Source: Defluviicoccus sp.
GTDB lineage: Bacteria > Pseudomonadota > Alphaproteobacteria > Rhodospirillales > Defluviicoccaceae
Length of the DNA: 64,000 nt
Direction: 5' to 3'
Assembly: GCA_029624735.1 (NCBI GenBank)
Contig: JARSSM010000016.1
Span: forward strand, 69,993 to 133,992
This document shows, one piece after another, positions 43,520-50,992 of the stretch. Positions within the stretch are counted from its first letter, which is position 1. Every line of letters begins with the position of its first letter. The translations under genes were made by a program, and so were the position numbers. The notes beneath the pieces were generated by a model that searched no databases, had not been told where the DNA came from, and saw nothing but the letters and a program-made list of their open reading frames with translations.

Positions 43520-44023
43520 TTACTGTGCTGCTGACCTATCCCCGCAGCGGCGCTGATGGGTCGTGCCGGCGTTGCTGCCCGAAGAGTAATAGGGAATGAC
43601 CAGCAGGCTGCTGCTGGTCTCGGTGTTGGTGATGATGCAGTCGTCGACCACGTCCTTCTTGAACGTGATCTGCAGGCTCACGCCCCTGCTGCCGCCGCCG
43701 CCGGTAAAGGGGCCGGTAATCGAGGCGTCACCCTTGGTGTACTGATAGGTCCAGTACTCGGTGTCCTTTTCCCCGCCCATCGGGCCGGGAACGCCCTGCA
43801 TCGGCGCCATCGGCATTGTCTGCATGCCGGGCGCCATGCCTGCCATCGGCGTCAGCCCGGACGTGTGCGGCGGGCCCAGCATTTCGCGGACCTCGCGCTT
43901 GGTCGTCTTGCCGATGCGGATGTCGTCAGCCTTGGCCTCATCGAACGGCCGGCCGGAGTCGAACTGGGCACAGCCGACAACCGCGACGAGAAAAATGATG
44001 GGAATCGAACGGAAAATGCGCAC
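43520..44023 (-). CDS. BamE/SmpA-like lipoprotein (intact copy)
   Basis: 167 residues from a GTG preceded by a G-rich run. The lipoprotein signal is IPIIFLVAVVGCAQ. The BamE/SmpA fold signature is DDIRIGKTTKREVREMLGPPHT, where G-x-T-x-x-x-V-x-x-x-L-G-x-P is typical, followed by a Met/Pro/Gly-rich insert and the strand EYWTYQYTKG. It resembles small outer-membrane lipoproteins of the OmlA group rather than the housekeeping BamE. It is followed by the TM2 and C39 genes on the same strand. A broken copy lies at 46163-46432. Confidence 0.78.
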   Translation of the reverse strand: MRIFRSIPIIFLVAVVGCAQFDSGRPFDEAKADDIRIGKTTKREVREMLGPPHTSGLTPMAGMAPGMQTMPMAPMQGVPGPMGGEKDTEYWTYQYTKGDASITGPFTGGGGSRGVSLQITFKKDVVDDCIITNTETSSSLLVIPYYSSGSNAGTTHQRRCGDRSAAQ

Positions 44024-44170
44024 AGCCCCCCCCTTGGTCCCCCCGGTGGATTGGTTCCGCCTCCAACCCACACCAATTTAACTGATACTACCCCCTCCTG
44101 GGTTAGGCAAGACATTTTTCTCGCTGCGGTTGCGAGCGATTCGCGGCTTGGTGCCGGCCTTCGGCAGCAC

Positions 44171-44226
44171 CGCTTGGCGCTTGTTTCGCGCGCTAAACTG
44201 CCGCACTCAAACGCAACGAAAGGCGC
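44171..44226. repeat. duplicated upstream block, copy 1
   Basis: 56-base segment upstream of the intact BamE-like gene that recurs at 46577-46632 with two differences. It marks the outer boundary of the duplicated module and probably carries its promoter. It lies in the 473-base stretch 44024-44496, which otherwise holds only the hairpin at 44279-44304. Confidence 0.75.
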
Positions 44227-44278
44227 GGCAGCAAGCGGCCAGCGGCCAGCGGTTTTGTACAGGCCCTTTGCCCGACCC

Positions 44279-44304
44279 CATTTCCGCTCTGATAAGCGGA
44301 AATG
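44279..44304. terminator. hairpin downstream of C39 peptidase copy 2
   Basis: Ten-base perfect arms CATTTCCGCT and AGCGGAAATG with a 6-base loop. It lies about 190 bases beyond the stop of C39 copy 2 on the minus strand. No T-run follows, so termination is possible but not certain. Confidence 0.4.
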
Positions 44305-44496
44305 CTCAGATCATGTCAGGTCTAAGCGGCAGGTGTATTGGACGCACTCTGGCGCCGCGGCGCGATACAGGGAGACGTGCTTTCCGCGCTCCGCTCAGCG
44401 ATCAGCGTCTGTCAGTTCCGTCGCCGCCCTGCTGGTTGACGAACCGGATCCATGAGTTGCCACGGGCATTGTGCCGCAAACGACTCCTCTTTCGGC

Positions 44497-46017
44497 TCAA
44501 AGAATGAAATCGGCCGCGACGTAGTTTTTCGCCGTGTAGGCGTCATCGGCCAGCGCAATTTCCATCTCGACGGCGTTGTCCGCGTCGTTACTGACCTGGA
44601 CGATCGTTTGGCCGTTGGCCCCGTCGTAGACGCGGACGCTGGCGCCGACCAGCGCGCCGGTGCCCTTCCAGGCAAGCGTGCCGCTATAGACTGCGGCCAG
44701 ATCGATGCGGTCTTCCAGTGCCGCTCCTGGCAGCTTGAAATAGACAATGTCGCGGCTGCTGCCGACAGCGGACTCCGACACTGCGTTGAAGCGGAAGATG
44801 TCATTGCCGGCCCCGCCTCCCATCGTGTCCTGGCCAAGGCCGCCGATGAGGGTGTCGTTGCCGATGTCGCCATAGATGTCGTCGTTGCCGCTTCCACCAT
44901 CGACAAGGTCGTCGCCATTGTGGCCGATCGCGTAGTCATTGCCGGCTTCGCAATAGATCCGATCGGCACCGTCCGCTGCGTTGGGGCCGGACCCGAAGTA
45001 CCCCCAGATCTTGTCGTTGCCGTTGCCGCCGTAGATGGTGTCTTTGCCGCCTCCTCCTGCGGTTGAGTCGTTGCCGTCACCCGCAGAGACTGAGTCATTT
45101 CCGGTATCACCGGAGAGAGAGTCGTTGCCGGCGAGCCCGCTCAGGGTGTCGTCGCCGCCAAGGCCTAGCAGGGTGTCGTTGGCGCTCGTCCCAGTGAGTT
45201 TGTCGTTGCCTGCGGTCGGACCCGCAATGACCGACGCCGCTACGGCGCTGGCTGGCACCATGGTGGTTATGTCGCTAACGCCGTATTGCACGCCGGGTAC
45301 GGCCGGTCCAAACACCGCCCAGCAGTATCCATTGGTCACCGCCCCTTCCACCTCGTACCAGTTGAGGTAAAAGGCATACATGCGGACGCCGGAAGCCTCG
45401 TAATAGCCGAAGACGGGCACCGAATGGTCGGTTATGCCGTCATTTCCCGTGTCGATCGAAGCGATGACAGGACGGCCCGCATCAACTTCGTGCTTAAGCG
45501 TGTCCCAAGATGTCGCATTGTAGGAGTACTGAGCCGAGTTAAACTGGTAGCCTTTGAAGCTGGCATAGCCTTTGATTGCGCCGGCAATTTTAGACGTGTA
45601 GGTCCATCCATATCCAAGAGGATCAACGGAAGTTCCCAGCCAATCGGCGATGCTGTCGTAGGCATTGGGCAGGTACGCAACGTCGCGGTAATCGTACTTG
45701 GCCGCATACTGTGGATCCGTGATCTCGCTGGCGACGTTTGGCGTCGAGCAGACCTTGTCCCAACCCTGGGCCGCAAACAGGTTGCTGTAACCCTTGACAT
45801 CCCAATAGCCCATCAGGCTGCCGACAGCGGTTGGTGTACAGCCATGTGTCCACGTGTATTGAGGAACAGTCGTGATCTGTGGCTGCCGAGGCGCACTTGC
45901 TACACTGGTTAAGGTTGTTCCACTGGTGCCGAAAACTACGTGCGAACTGGCCGTATCAATCGCCGAAGTGATGTCCTCAACGCCGCGAAGCCAAGACAAA
46001 CTATTCGTGTTTGTCAT
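44497..46017 (-). CDS. C39-like cysteine peptidase with RTX repeats (copy 2)
   Basis: 506-residue paralogue of the 41256-42797 product with the same layout. Catalytic Cys is in TWTHGCTPTAVGSLMGYW, His in GITDHSVPVFGYY, then RTX nonapeptides (GDDTLSGLAGNDSLSGDTGNDSV) and the same serralysin-type C-terminus. The N-terminal 40 residues and many catalytic-domain positions differ from copy 1, and a short segment before the His motif is absent. The last 430 bases share every base with copy 1. ATG at 46017 is set by GGAGAAGG; the open frame extends five codons upstream. Expected to be secreted by a type I route. Confidence 0.85.
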   Translation of the reverse strand: MTNTNSLSWLRGVEDITSAIDTASSHVVFGTSGTTLTSVASAPRQPQITTVPQYTWTHGCTPTAVGSLMGYWDVKGYSNLFAAQGWDKVCSTPNVASEITDPQYAAKYDYRDVAYLPNAYDSIADWLGTSVDPLGYGWTYTSKIAGAIKGYASFKGYQFNSAQYSYNATSWDTLKHEVDAGRPVIASIDTGNDGITDHSVPVFGYYEASGVRMYAFYLNWYEVEGAVTNGYCWAVFGPAVPGVQYGVSDITTMVPASAVAASVIAGPTAGNDKLTGTSANDTLLGLGGDDTLSGLAGNDSLSGDTGNDSVSAGDGNDSTAGGGGKDTIYGGNGNDKIWGYFGSGPNAADGADRIYCEAGNDYAIGHNGDDLVDGGSGNDDIYGDIGNDTLIGGLGQDTMGGGAGNDIFRFNAVSESAVGSSRDIVYFKLPGAALEDRIDLAAVYSGTLAWKGTGALVGASVRVYDGANGQTIVQVSNDADNAVEMEIALADDAYTAKNYVAADFIL

Positions 46018-46054
46018 CTGCCTTCTCCCCAAAATGACTCTTATATTCTATCCC
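46018..46054 (-). promoter_or_regulatory. probable promoter/leader of C39 peptidase copy 2
   Basis: On the minus strand, TAGAATATAAG (46045-46050 is the -10-like part) lies 28 bases before the ATG, followed by GGGGAGAAGG. It matches the block before copy 1. The remaining bases to 46162 show no gene. Confidence 0.35.
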
Positions 46055-46162
46055 GCGAGGGAGAGGTTACAAGTGGTAGGTGAGGTTTCTCGCATTTTGT
46101 GCTGTACTGTTGCATCCTTTCTCGTGCCGTGTGACGGCCGCCACTTCATGATTGGTGTACTG

Positions 46163-46432
46163 CTAGGTCCAGTACCCGGTATTCTTCTCCCCGCCGATCG
46201 GGTCAGGTACGGCTTGCATCGACGCTGTCTGCATGCCGGGCGCCATGCCTGGCATCGGCTTTAGCCGCGACGTGTGCAGCGGGCCCGGACTCTCGCGGGC
46301 CTCCTGCTTCGCCGTTGTGCTGATGCGGATGTCGTTGGCCTTGTCCTCAACGAACGGCCGGGCGGAGTCGAACTGGGCGCAGCCGACAACCGCTATGAAA
46401 GGAATGACGGACAGGTCGCGGGAAAAAAACAT
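46163..46432 (-). pseudogene. BamE/SmpA-like lipoprotein, truncated copy
   Basis: Degenerate paralogue of the gene at 43520-44023. It keeps the lipobox region FIAVVGCAQFDSARPF and the fold start DIRISTTAKQEARESPGP. The Met-rich insert is shortened, and a nonsense codon follows YWT: the intact copy reads TGG ACC TAT and this one TGG ACC TAG. Beyond the stop, similarity persists for only a few codons. The conserved Val and Leu of the fold motif are also changed. Probably non-functional, although a short lipoprotein of about 89 residues could still be made. Confidence 0.7.
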
Positions 46433-46576
46433 CGCCCCGCCTCTCGCCCAGGTGTGCGAAGACAACCCAGCCCACCCATGCCACCAAAAGAATGCCACCC
46501 CTGCCTGGGCCAAGCAAGCAATTTTTCTATTCGGGGTTGCAAGTGAATTGCACGCACGCCCGGCCATCTGGGCCGC

Positions 46577-46632
46577 CGCTTGGCGCTTGTTTCGTGCGCT
46601 AAACTGCCGTACTCAAACGCAACGAAAGGCGC
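46577..46632. repeat. duplicated upstream block, copy 2
   Basis: Second copy of the 56-base segment at 44171-44226 (two differences). Here it lies between the truncated BamE-like copy (minus strand) and the small ABM-like gene (plus strand), so it may serve both directions. Confidence 0.75.
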
Positions 46633-46674
46633 CGCGGCAAGGGGCAGCTACAGAAGCCGAAGGAGGAACCGGAA

Positions 46675-46965
46675 GTGTACATCAGTGTTCGCCGTTATAG
46701 CCAAGTCCGCTCGGTCAGCGAGGTCTGCCGCAAGATCGAGGAGAGCTTCGTGCCGCTGTTGCGGCGGACGCCCGGCTTCATCGCCTACTATGCGGTCGAT
46801 GGCGGCGGTGGGACGATGGCGACGGTCAGCATCTTCTCTACCGAGGCGATGGCTATTGAGTCCAACGACAAGGCGGCGACATGGCTGCAGGCGAACGCGG
46901 CCGAACTGCAGCCCGAACCGCCGCAGATCGTTGCCGGCAAGGTCAAGATCGCGGCAAGCGCCTGA
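46675..46965 (+). CDS. small ABM-like (dimeric alpha/beta barrel) protein
   Basis: 96 residues starting with GTG, with AGGAGG 8 bases upstream. The sequence MYISVRRYSQVRSVSEVCRKIEESFVPLLRRTPGFIAYYAVDGG and TMATVSIFSTEAMAIESNDKAATWLQAN has the pattern of antibiotic-biosynthesis-monooxygenase-type ferredoxin-like barrels. These proteins are often of unknown function, and no catalytic residue pattern is clear. It stands alone, converging on nrdJ. Confidence 0.75.
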   Translation: MYISVRRYSQVRSVSEVCRKIEESFVPLLRRTPGFIAYYAVDGGGGTMATVSIFSTEAMAIESNDKAATWLQANAAELQPEPPQIVAGKVKIAASA

Positions 46966-47022
46966 GCCCTGCGTGCGGCCAAAGCTGGCCCAAGGACGGG
47001 CGCGAGCGCTTGGGCTGGCGTA

Positions 47023-49338
47023 CTAGCCGCACTTTGAGTAATCGCAACTTGTGCAGGTATCGCAGCCTTCCTGGCGGATCAGCGCCAGCTGACCGCATTT
47101 CGGGCACTGACGGAAGCGGCTGTTGGCGCCGTCACCGACCGCCTTGCGCACGGCCTCAGCCGCAGGGGCGGGACCGCCGCGCGCCGGCATGAAGCCGATT
47201 GCGACCATGTGGCGCTCGATCACCTCGCCAATCGCGGCCAGCAGCGACGGCACATAGCGGCCGCCCATCCACTGGCCGCCGCGCGGGTCGAACACCGCCT
47301 TCAGTTCCTCGACCACGAACGAGACATCGCCGCCGCGGCGGAAAACGGCGGAGATCATCCGCGTCAGCGCCACCGTCCAGGCGTAGTGCTCCATGTTCTT
47401 GGAATTGATGAACACCTCGAACGGCCGCCTGCGGCCATCCTGGACGATATCGTTCAGGGTGATGTAGATCGCGTGGTCGCTCTCCGGCCAGCGCACCTTG
47501 TAGGTCTGGCCGGGAAGAGCCTCCGGCCGGTCGAGCGGCCGGAACATTTGCACGATGGCGCCTGAGTCGCCCAGGTCCTTCGGCCGTGGCGCGGGCGGCG
47601 GTGCGTCGAGCGGCAGCTCGGGCTGCGCCGGTGCCTCGCGCGAGGGACGGACCTCCAGCACCGCGCCGGTCACGTCGTTCGGCCGGTAGGTCGTGCAGCC
47701 CTTGCAGCCGAGCGCGTAGGCCTGCACGTAGACGTCCTTGAAATCGTCGAAGGAGATGCTTTCCGGGCAGTTGATGGTCTTGGAGATCGAGGAATCGACG
47801 TACTTCTGCACCGCTGCCTGCATGATCAGGTGGTCGTGCGGACTTAAACTCTGGGCGTCGACGAAATAGTCCGGCAGCGGCGCACCGTCGCCGTGCAGGC
47901 GGCGAAACAGGCGGTAGGCATAGTCGGTCACCTCCTCCTCGCGGCGGCTGCCGTCCGGCTGCAGAACGTGGCGGACGTAGCGGAAGCTGAACACCGGCTC
48001 CAGGCCGGATGAGACGTTGTCGGCAAACAGCGAGATGGTCCCGGTCGGAGCGACCGAGGTCAGCAGCGCGTTGCGAATGCCGTTCTTGGCGATGGCGTCG
48101 CGCACGTCCGCGGGCAGAGCCTGCACTGTCGGGCCGGCGAGATAGCGCTCGCGATCGAACAGCGGGAAGGGGTCCTTTTCCGCCGCGAGAGCAGCTGAGC
48201 TCAAGTAGGCAGCGCGCATGATCACGTGTAGCCAGCGCTCGGTCAACTGCACCGCCTGCTGGCCGCCGTAGCGCGCCGAGCAGAGGATCAACGCGTCGGC
48301 GAGGCCGGTAATGCCGAGGCCAATGCGGCGCTTGGCGTGCGCCTCGTGCTCGTGCTGCGTTAAGGGGTAGCCGGAAATCTCGATGACGTTATCGAGCATG
48401 CGCACAGCCGTGGCGACCAGGTCGGCAAGCTTCGTCTCGTCGATGCCGGCATCCGGTTCGAACGGCCGCTCGACCAGCCGGGCCAGATTGATCGAGCCCA
48501 GCAGGCAGGTGCCGTAGGGCGGCAACGGCTGCTCGCCGCACGGATTGGTGGCGTGGATGGTCTCGCAGTAGGCGAGGTTGTTGCGCTCATTGATGCGGTC
48601 GATGAAGATCACGCCCGGCTCAGCATAGGCGTAGGTGGCGCGCATGATCCGGTCCCACAGGTCGCGCGCCCGCACGCTCTTGTAGACCACGCCGCCGAAG
48701 CTCAGCTCCCACGACCCGTCCTCGCGCACTGCCGTCATAAAGGCGTCGGTGATGAGCACCGAAAGGTTGAACATGCGCAGCCGGCCGGCCTCGCTCTTGG
48801 CAGCGATGAAGGCTTCGATGTCCGGGTGATTGCAGCGCATGACCGCCATCATGGCGCCGCGCCGCGAACCCGCGCTCATGATCGTCCGGCACATCGCGTC
48901 CCAGACGTCCATGAACGACAGCGGCCCCGACGCATCGGCGCCGACGCCCTTGACCGGCGCGCCTTTGGGCCGAAGCGTCGAGAAGTCGTAGCCGATGCCG
49001 CCGCCCTGCTGCATCGTCAGCGCCGCTTCCTTCAAGTTCTCGAAGATGCCGGCCATGTCGTCCGGGATGTCGCCCATGACGAAGCAGTTGAACAAGGTCA
49101 CCCGCCGGTCGGCGCCGGCACCCGAAATGATGCGGCCCGCCGGCAGAAACTTGAAGTTCTCCATCGCCTTGAAGAACGCTTCTTCCCAGACCTCCGGCTC
49201 GGCCTCGGGGCGTGCCAGGGCGCGGGCGACCCGGCGCCAGGTGTCAGCCACGGTGCGGTCGGCGATCTGACCGTCCGCCGTCTTCAGCCGGTACTTCATA
49301 TCCCAGATTTGTTGAGAGACGGGGGCGATCTGCGTCAT
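47023..49338 (-). CDS. nrdJ: adenosylcobalamin-dependent ribonucleotide reductase (class II)
   Basis: 771-residue oxygen-independent reductase making deoxyribonucleotides with coenzyme B12. Recognised segments are FLPAGRIISGAGADRRVTLFNCFV, MQQGGGIGYDFSTLRPKGA, MSAGSRRGAMMAVMRCNHPDI, ATNPCGEQPLPPYGTCLLGSINL with the active-site Cys and Glu, APTGTISLFADNVSSGLEP and KTINCPESISFDDFKDVYVQAYALGCKGCTTYR. The C-terminus is a cysteine cluster (CPKCGQLALIRQEGCDTCTSC), typical of this group. No B12 riboswitch is seen in the 120 bases upstream. It implies the organism makes or imports cobalamin, as does the ethylmalonyl-CoA pathway. Confidence 0.96.
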   Translation of the reverse strand: MTQIAPVSQQIWDMKYRLKTADGQIADRTVADTWRRVARALARPEAEPEVWEEAFFKAMENFKFLPAGRIISGAGADRRVTLFNCFVMGDIPDDMAGIFENLKEAALTMQQGGGIGYDFSTLRPKGAPVKGVGADASGPLSFMDVWDAMCRTIMSAGSRRGAMMAVMRCNHPDIEAFIAAKSEAGRLRMFNLSVLITDAFMTAVREDGSWELSFGGVVYKSVRARDLWDRIMRATYAYAEPGVIFIDRINERNNLAYCETIHATNPCGEQPLPPYGTCLLGSINLARLVERPFEPDAGIDETKLADLVATAVRMLDNVIEISGYPLTQHEHEAHAKRRIGLGITGLADALILCSARYGGQQAVQLTERWLHVIMRAAYLSSAALAAEKDPFPLFDRERYLAGPTVQALPADVRDAIAKNGIRNALLTSVAPTGTISLFADNVSSGLEPVFSFRYVRHVLQPDGSRREEEVTDYAYRLFRRLHGDGAPLPDYFVDAQSLSPHDHLIMQAAVQKYVDSSISKTINCPESISFDDFKDVYVQAYALGCKGCTTYRPNDVTGAVLEVRPSREAPAQPELPLDAPPPAPRPKDLGDSGAIVQMFRPLDRPEALPGQTYKVRWPESDHAIYITLNDIVQDGRRRPFEVFINSKNMEHYAWTVALTRMISAVFRRGGDVSFVVEELKAVFDPRGGQWMGGRYVPSLLAAIGEVIERHMVAIGFMPARGGPAPAAEAVRKAVGDGANSRFRQCPKCGQLALIRQEGCDTCTSCDYSKCG

Positions 49339-49421
49339 CGCGCGCTTGGCCTCGCGTTTGCTGGAAGGCGTCGTTGTCGCCGTTCAGGAGCAGCCTATAG
49401 GGGCAGCGGTCCCACGTCAAT

Positions 49422-49436
49422 GTTCACGTTATGTTT
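49422..49436. promoter_or_regulatory. possible SOS-type box upstream of nrdJ
   Basis: GTTC-ACGTTAT-GTTT is one base away from the alphaproteobacterial LexA box GTTC-N7-GTTC. It lies 84-98 bases upstream of the nrdJ start. Single near-matches occur by chance in a window this size, so confidence is low. Confidence 0.2.
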
Positions 49437-49458
49437 TGGTTCCGCCTTTGCGCCGTGG

Positions 49459-50223
49459 TCAAGCCCGGACCAGTGTCGGCGGGTCGTCGTCAGTGGTGGA
49501 ACCGGCGACGATGCCGACGGTGACGTTGTCGGTTGCGGCACGTTTGAGCGCTAAGTCCACCAGCCCGGCGGCGGCGGTGCTCCAGCTGGAGGCGATCATG
49601 GCGGCGATTTCGGCATCGGTGACCGCCTTGGTGAGGCCGTCGCTGCACAGCAAGAACACGTCGTCCGCGGCGAGTGGCTCAACGCGCTGCTCCAGCTCCA
49701 GATGCTCCTCGGTGCCGACGGCGCGGGTGATGATGTTGGCGTAGCGCGGATCGGCCTCCTCGTCGGTTGTCAGCAGGCCCAGCGCAATCATCTCCTCCGT
49801 GCGGCTGTGGTCCCGGGTCAGGCGCGTCAGCGTGCCATCGCGGAAGCGGTAAACCCTGCTGTCACCGGCCCACAGACAGACAGCCGTCTCACCGGAGAGG
49901 ATCAGCACGGCAACGGTGCTCCCCGTCAGCCGCCCTTGCAGGCGCTGCTCGGACAGGCTGCGGATGTGGCGGTTTGCGGCCGTCAATTGCTCCTGGACCT
50001 GGGCAATCATGTCCGCAGGGGCGGCGGCCGGCTGCACCGCGTCGAGTGCGTCGATGACGAGCCGGCTGGCGAGGTTGCCGGCTTCATGCCCCCCCATGCC
50101 GTCGGCGACCGCCCACAGGCCGAGATCGGGCGCTTCCAGGTACGCATCCTCGTTCAGCGAACGGACGCTGCCGCAGTGGCTGACAAAGTGCGACGTGCAG
50201 GCCGGAATGACGGTGCCGGTCAT
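49459..50223 (-). CDS. pppA: PP2C-type protein phosphatase (T6SS PppA)
   Basis: 254-residue PPM/PP2C Ser/Thr phosphatase. Metal-binding motifs are SLNEDAYLEAPDLGLWAVADGMGGHEAG near the start, SLSEQRLQGRLTGSTVAVLIL, VFLLCSDGLTKAVTDAEI and the late TDNVTVGIV. In T6SS loci PppA reverses PpkA phosphorylation of the FHA protein and so tunes assembly. The ATG overlaps the tagF stop (ATGA), placing it at the end of the minus-strand T6SS operon. Confidence 0.92.
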   Translation of the reverse strand: MTGTVIPACTSHFVSHCGSVRSLNEDAYLEAPDLGLWAVADGMGGHEAGNLASRLVIDALDAVQPAAAPADMIAQVQEQLTAANRHIRSLSEQRLQGRLTGSTVAVLILSGETAVCLWAGDSRVYRFRDGTLTRLTRDHSRTEEMIALGLLTTDEEADPRYANIITRAVGTEEHLELEQRVEPLAADDVFLLCSDGLTKAVTDAEIAAMIASSWSTAAAGLVDLALKRAATDNVTVGIVAGSTTDDDPPTLVRA

Positions 50224-50990
50224 GGGTCGCATTCCAGCGCGATCGATTTCGCATCCGGTGCTGCCGCCGCATCTGCCGCCGCAGCGGGCTCAGGCGGCAC
50301 GTTGGTCAGGAACGTTGCGAACTCGTCTTCGTGCGGCAAACCGCGGTAGAGCCGCATGATCGGCTCGATCGCATCGGAGCCTTGCGTCCACCACAGGCTT
50401 ACGGCGCCGAAGCGCTCATGGGCCAAGTCATCGAGCAGGCCGGGATAGATCTCTTCCGGCCCACGATCCTCAGCATCGGCGGCGAGAGGCCACGACCGCA
50501 GAAGCGTACCTGCACCGTCCGGCGCGATCGAAGCGCACTGCAGTGGCGGCACGGTGGGTGGGCCGATGGCTTCCAAGCGGTTTGCGAGCGCGTCCGGTTC
50601 CAGCCGTTCCGCAAGGGCGGCGAGTGCGAGCTCCTCCAGCGCCGCGAACCAGGGAGCGGCCGTGGCAACCGCAAACGGCCGGCAGTCGTCGGCAAGGACG
50701 CTCCCGAGCGTCAGGGGGAAGTGCCGATTGACGGCATCGACGCTCGGCACCAGCACGCCTGCCACCGGAGAAGGGCCACACACGCCGGGACCGAGCGCGA
50801 AGCACCAGAGCGGGCTGGTCAGGTAGGCATCGAGCCAGGCCGGGCCGAGGTCGGCGCGGCTGCGGGCGATTGCCTGGCCGAGCCAGCCGTCCCAGGGGCT
50901 GAGGAAGGTGGCCGGCAGGCGGCGGCGGACGAAATCTGCCCGCGCCGGGATCTTGCCGAAGACGCCGGGAACTGCGTCGGGCACGTTCAT
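50220..50990 (-). CDS. tagF: T6SS-associated protein TagF
   Basis: 256 residues. The family opening VFGKIPARADFVRRRLPATFLSPWDGWLGQAI is followed by SPLWCFALGPGVCG, VPSVDAVNRHFPLTL and the C-terminal SLWWTQGSD. TagF is a posttranslational repressor of T6SS that binds the FHA protein. ATG at 50990, two bases after the tssM stop; the open frame upstream (to 51263) is shadow. In some alphaproteobacteria TagF and the phosphatase are one protein (ImpM type); here they are separate but translationally coupled. Confidence 0.92.
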   Translation of the reverse strand: MNVPDAVPGVFGKIPARADFVRRRLPATFLSPWDGWLGQAIARSRADLGPAWLDAYLTSPLWCFALGPGVCGPSPVAGVLVPSVDAVNRHFPLTLGSVLADDCRPFAVATAAPWFAALEELALAALAERLEPDALANRLEAIGPPTVPPLQCASIAPDGAGTLLRSWPLAADAEDRGPEEIYPGLLDDLAHERFGAVSLWWTQGSDAIEPIMRLYRGLPHEDEFATFLTNVPPEPAAAADAAAAPDAKSIALECDP

Positions 50991-50992
50991 CC

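Noticed and set aside
49339..49458. Cobalamin riboswitch upstream of nrdJ
   Set aside because: The 120-base spacer is too short for a full riboswitch and no B12-box sequence was found.
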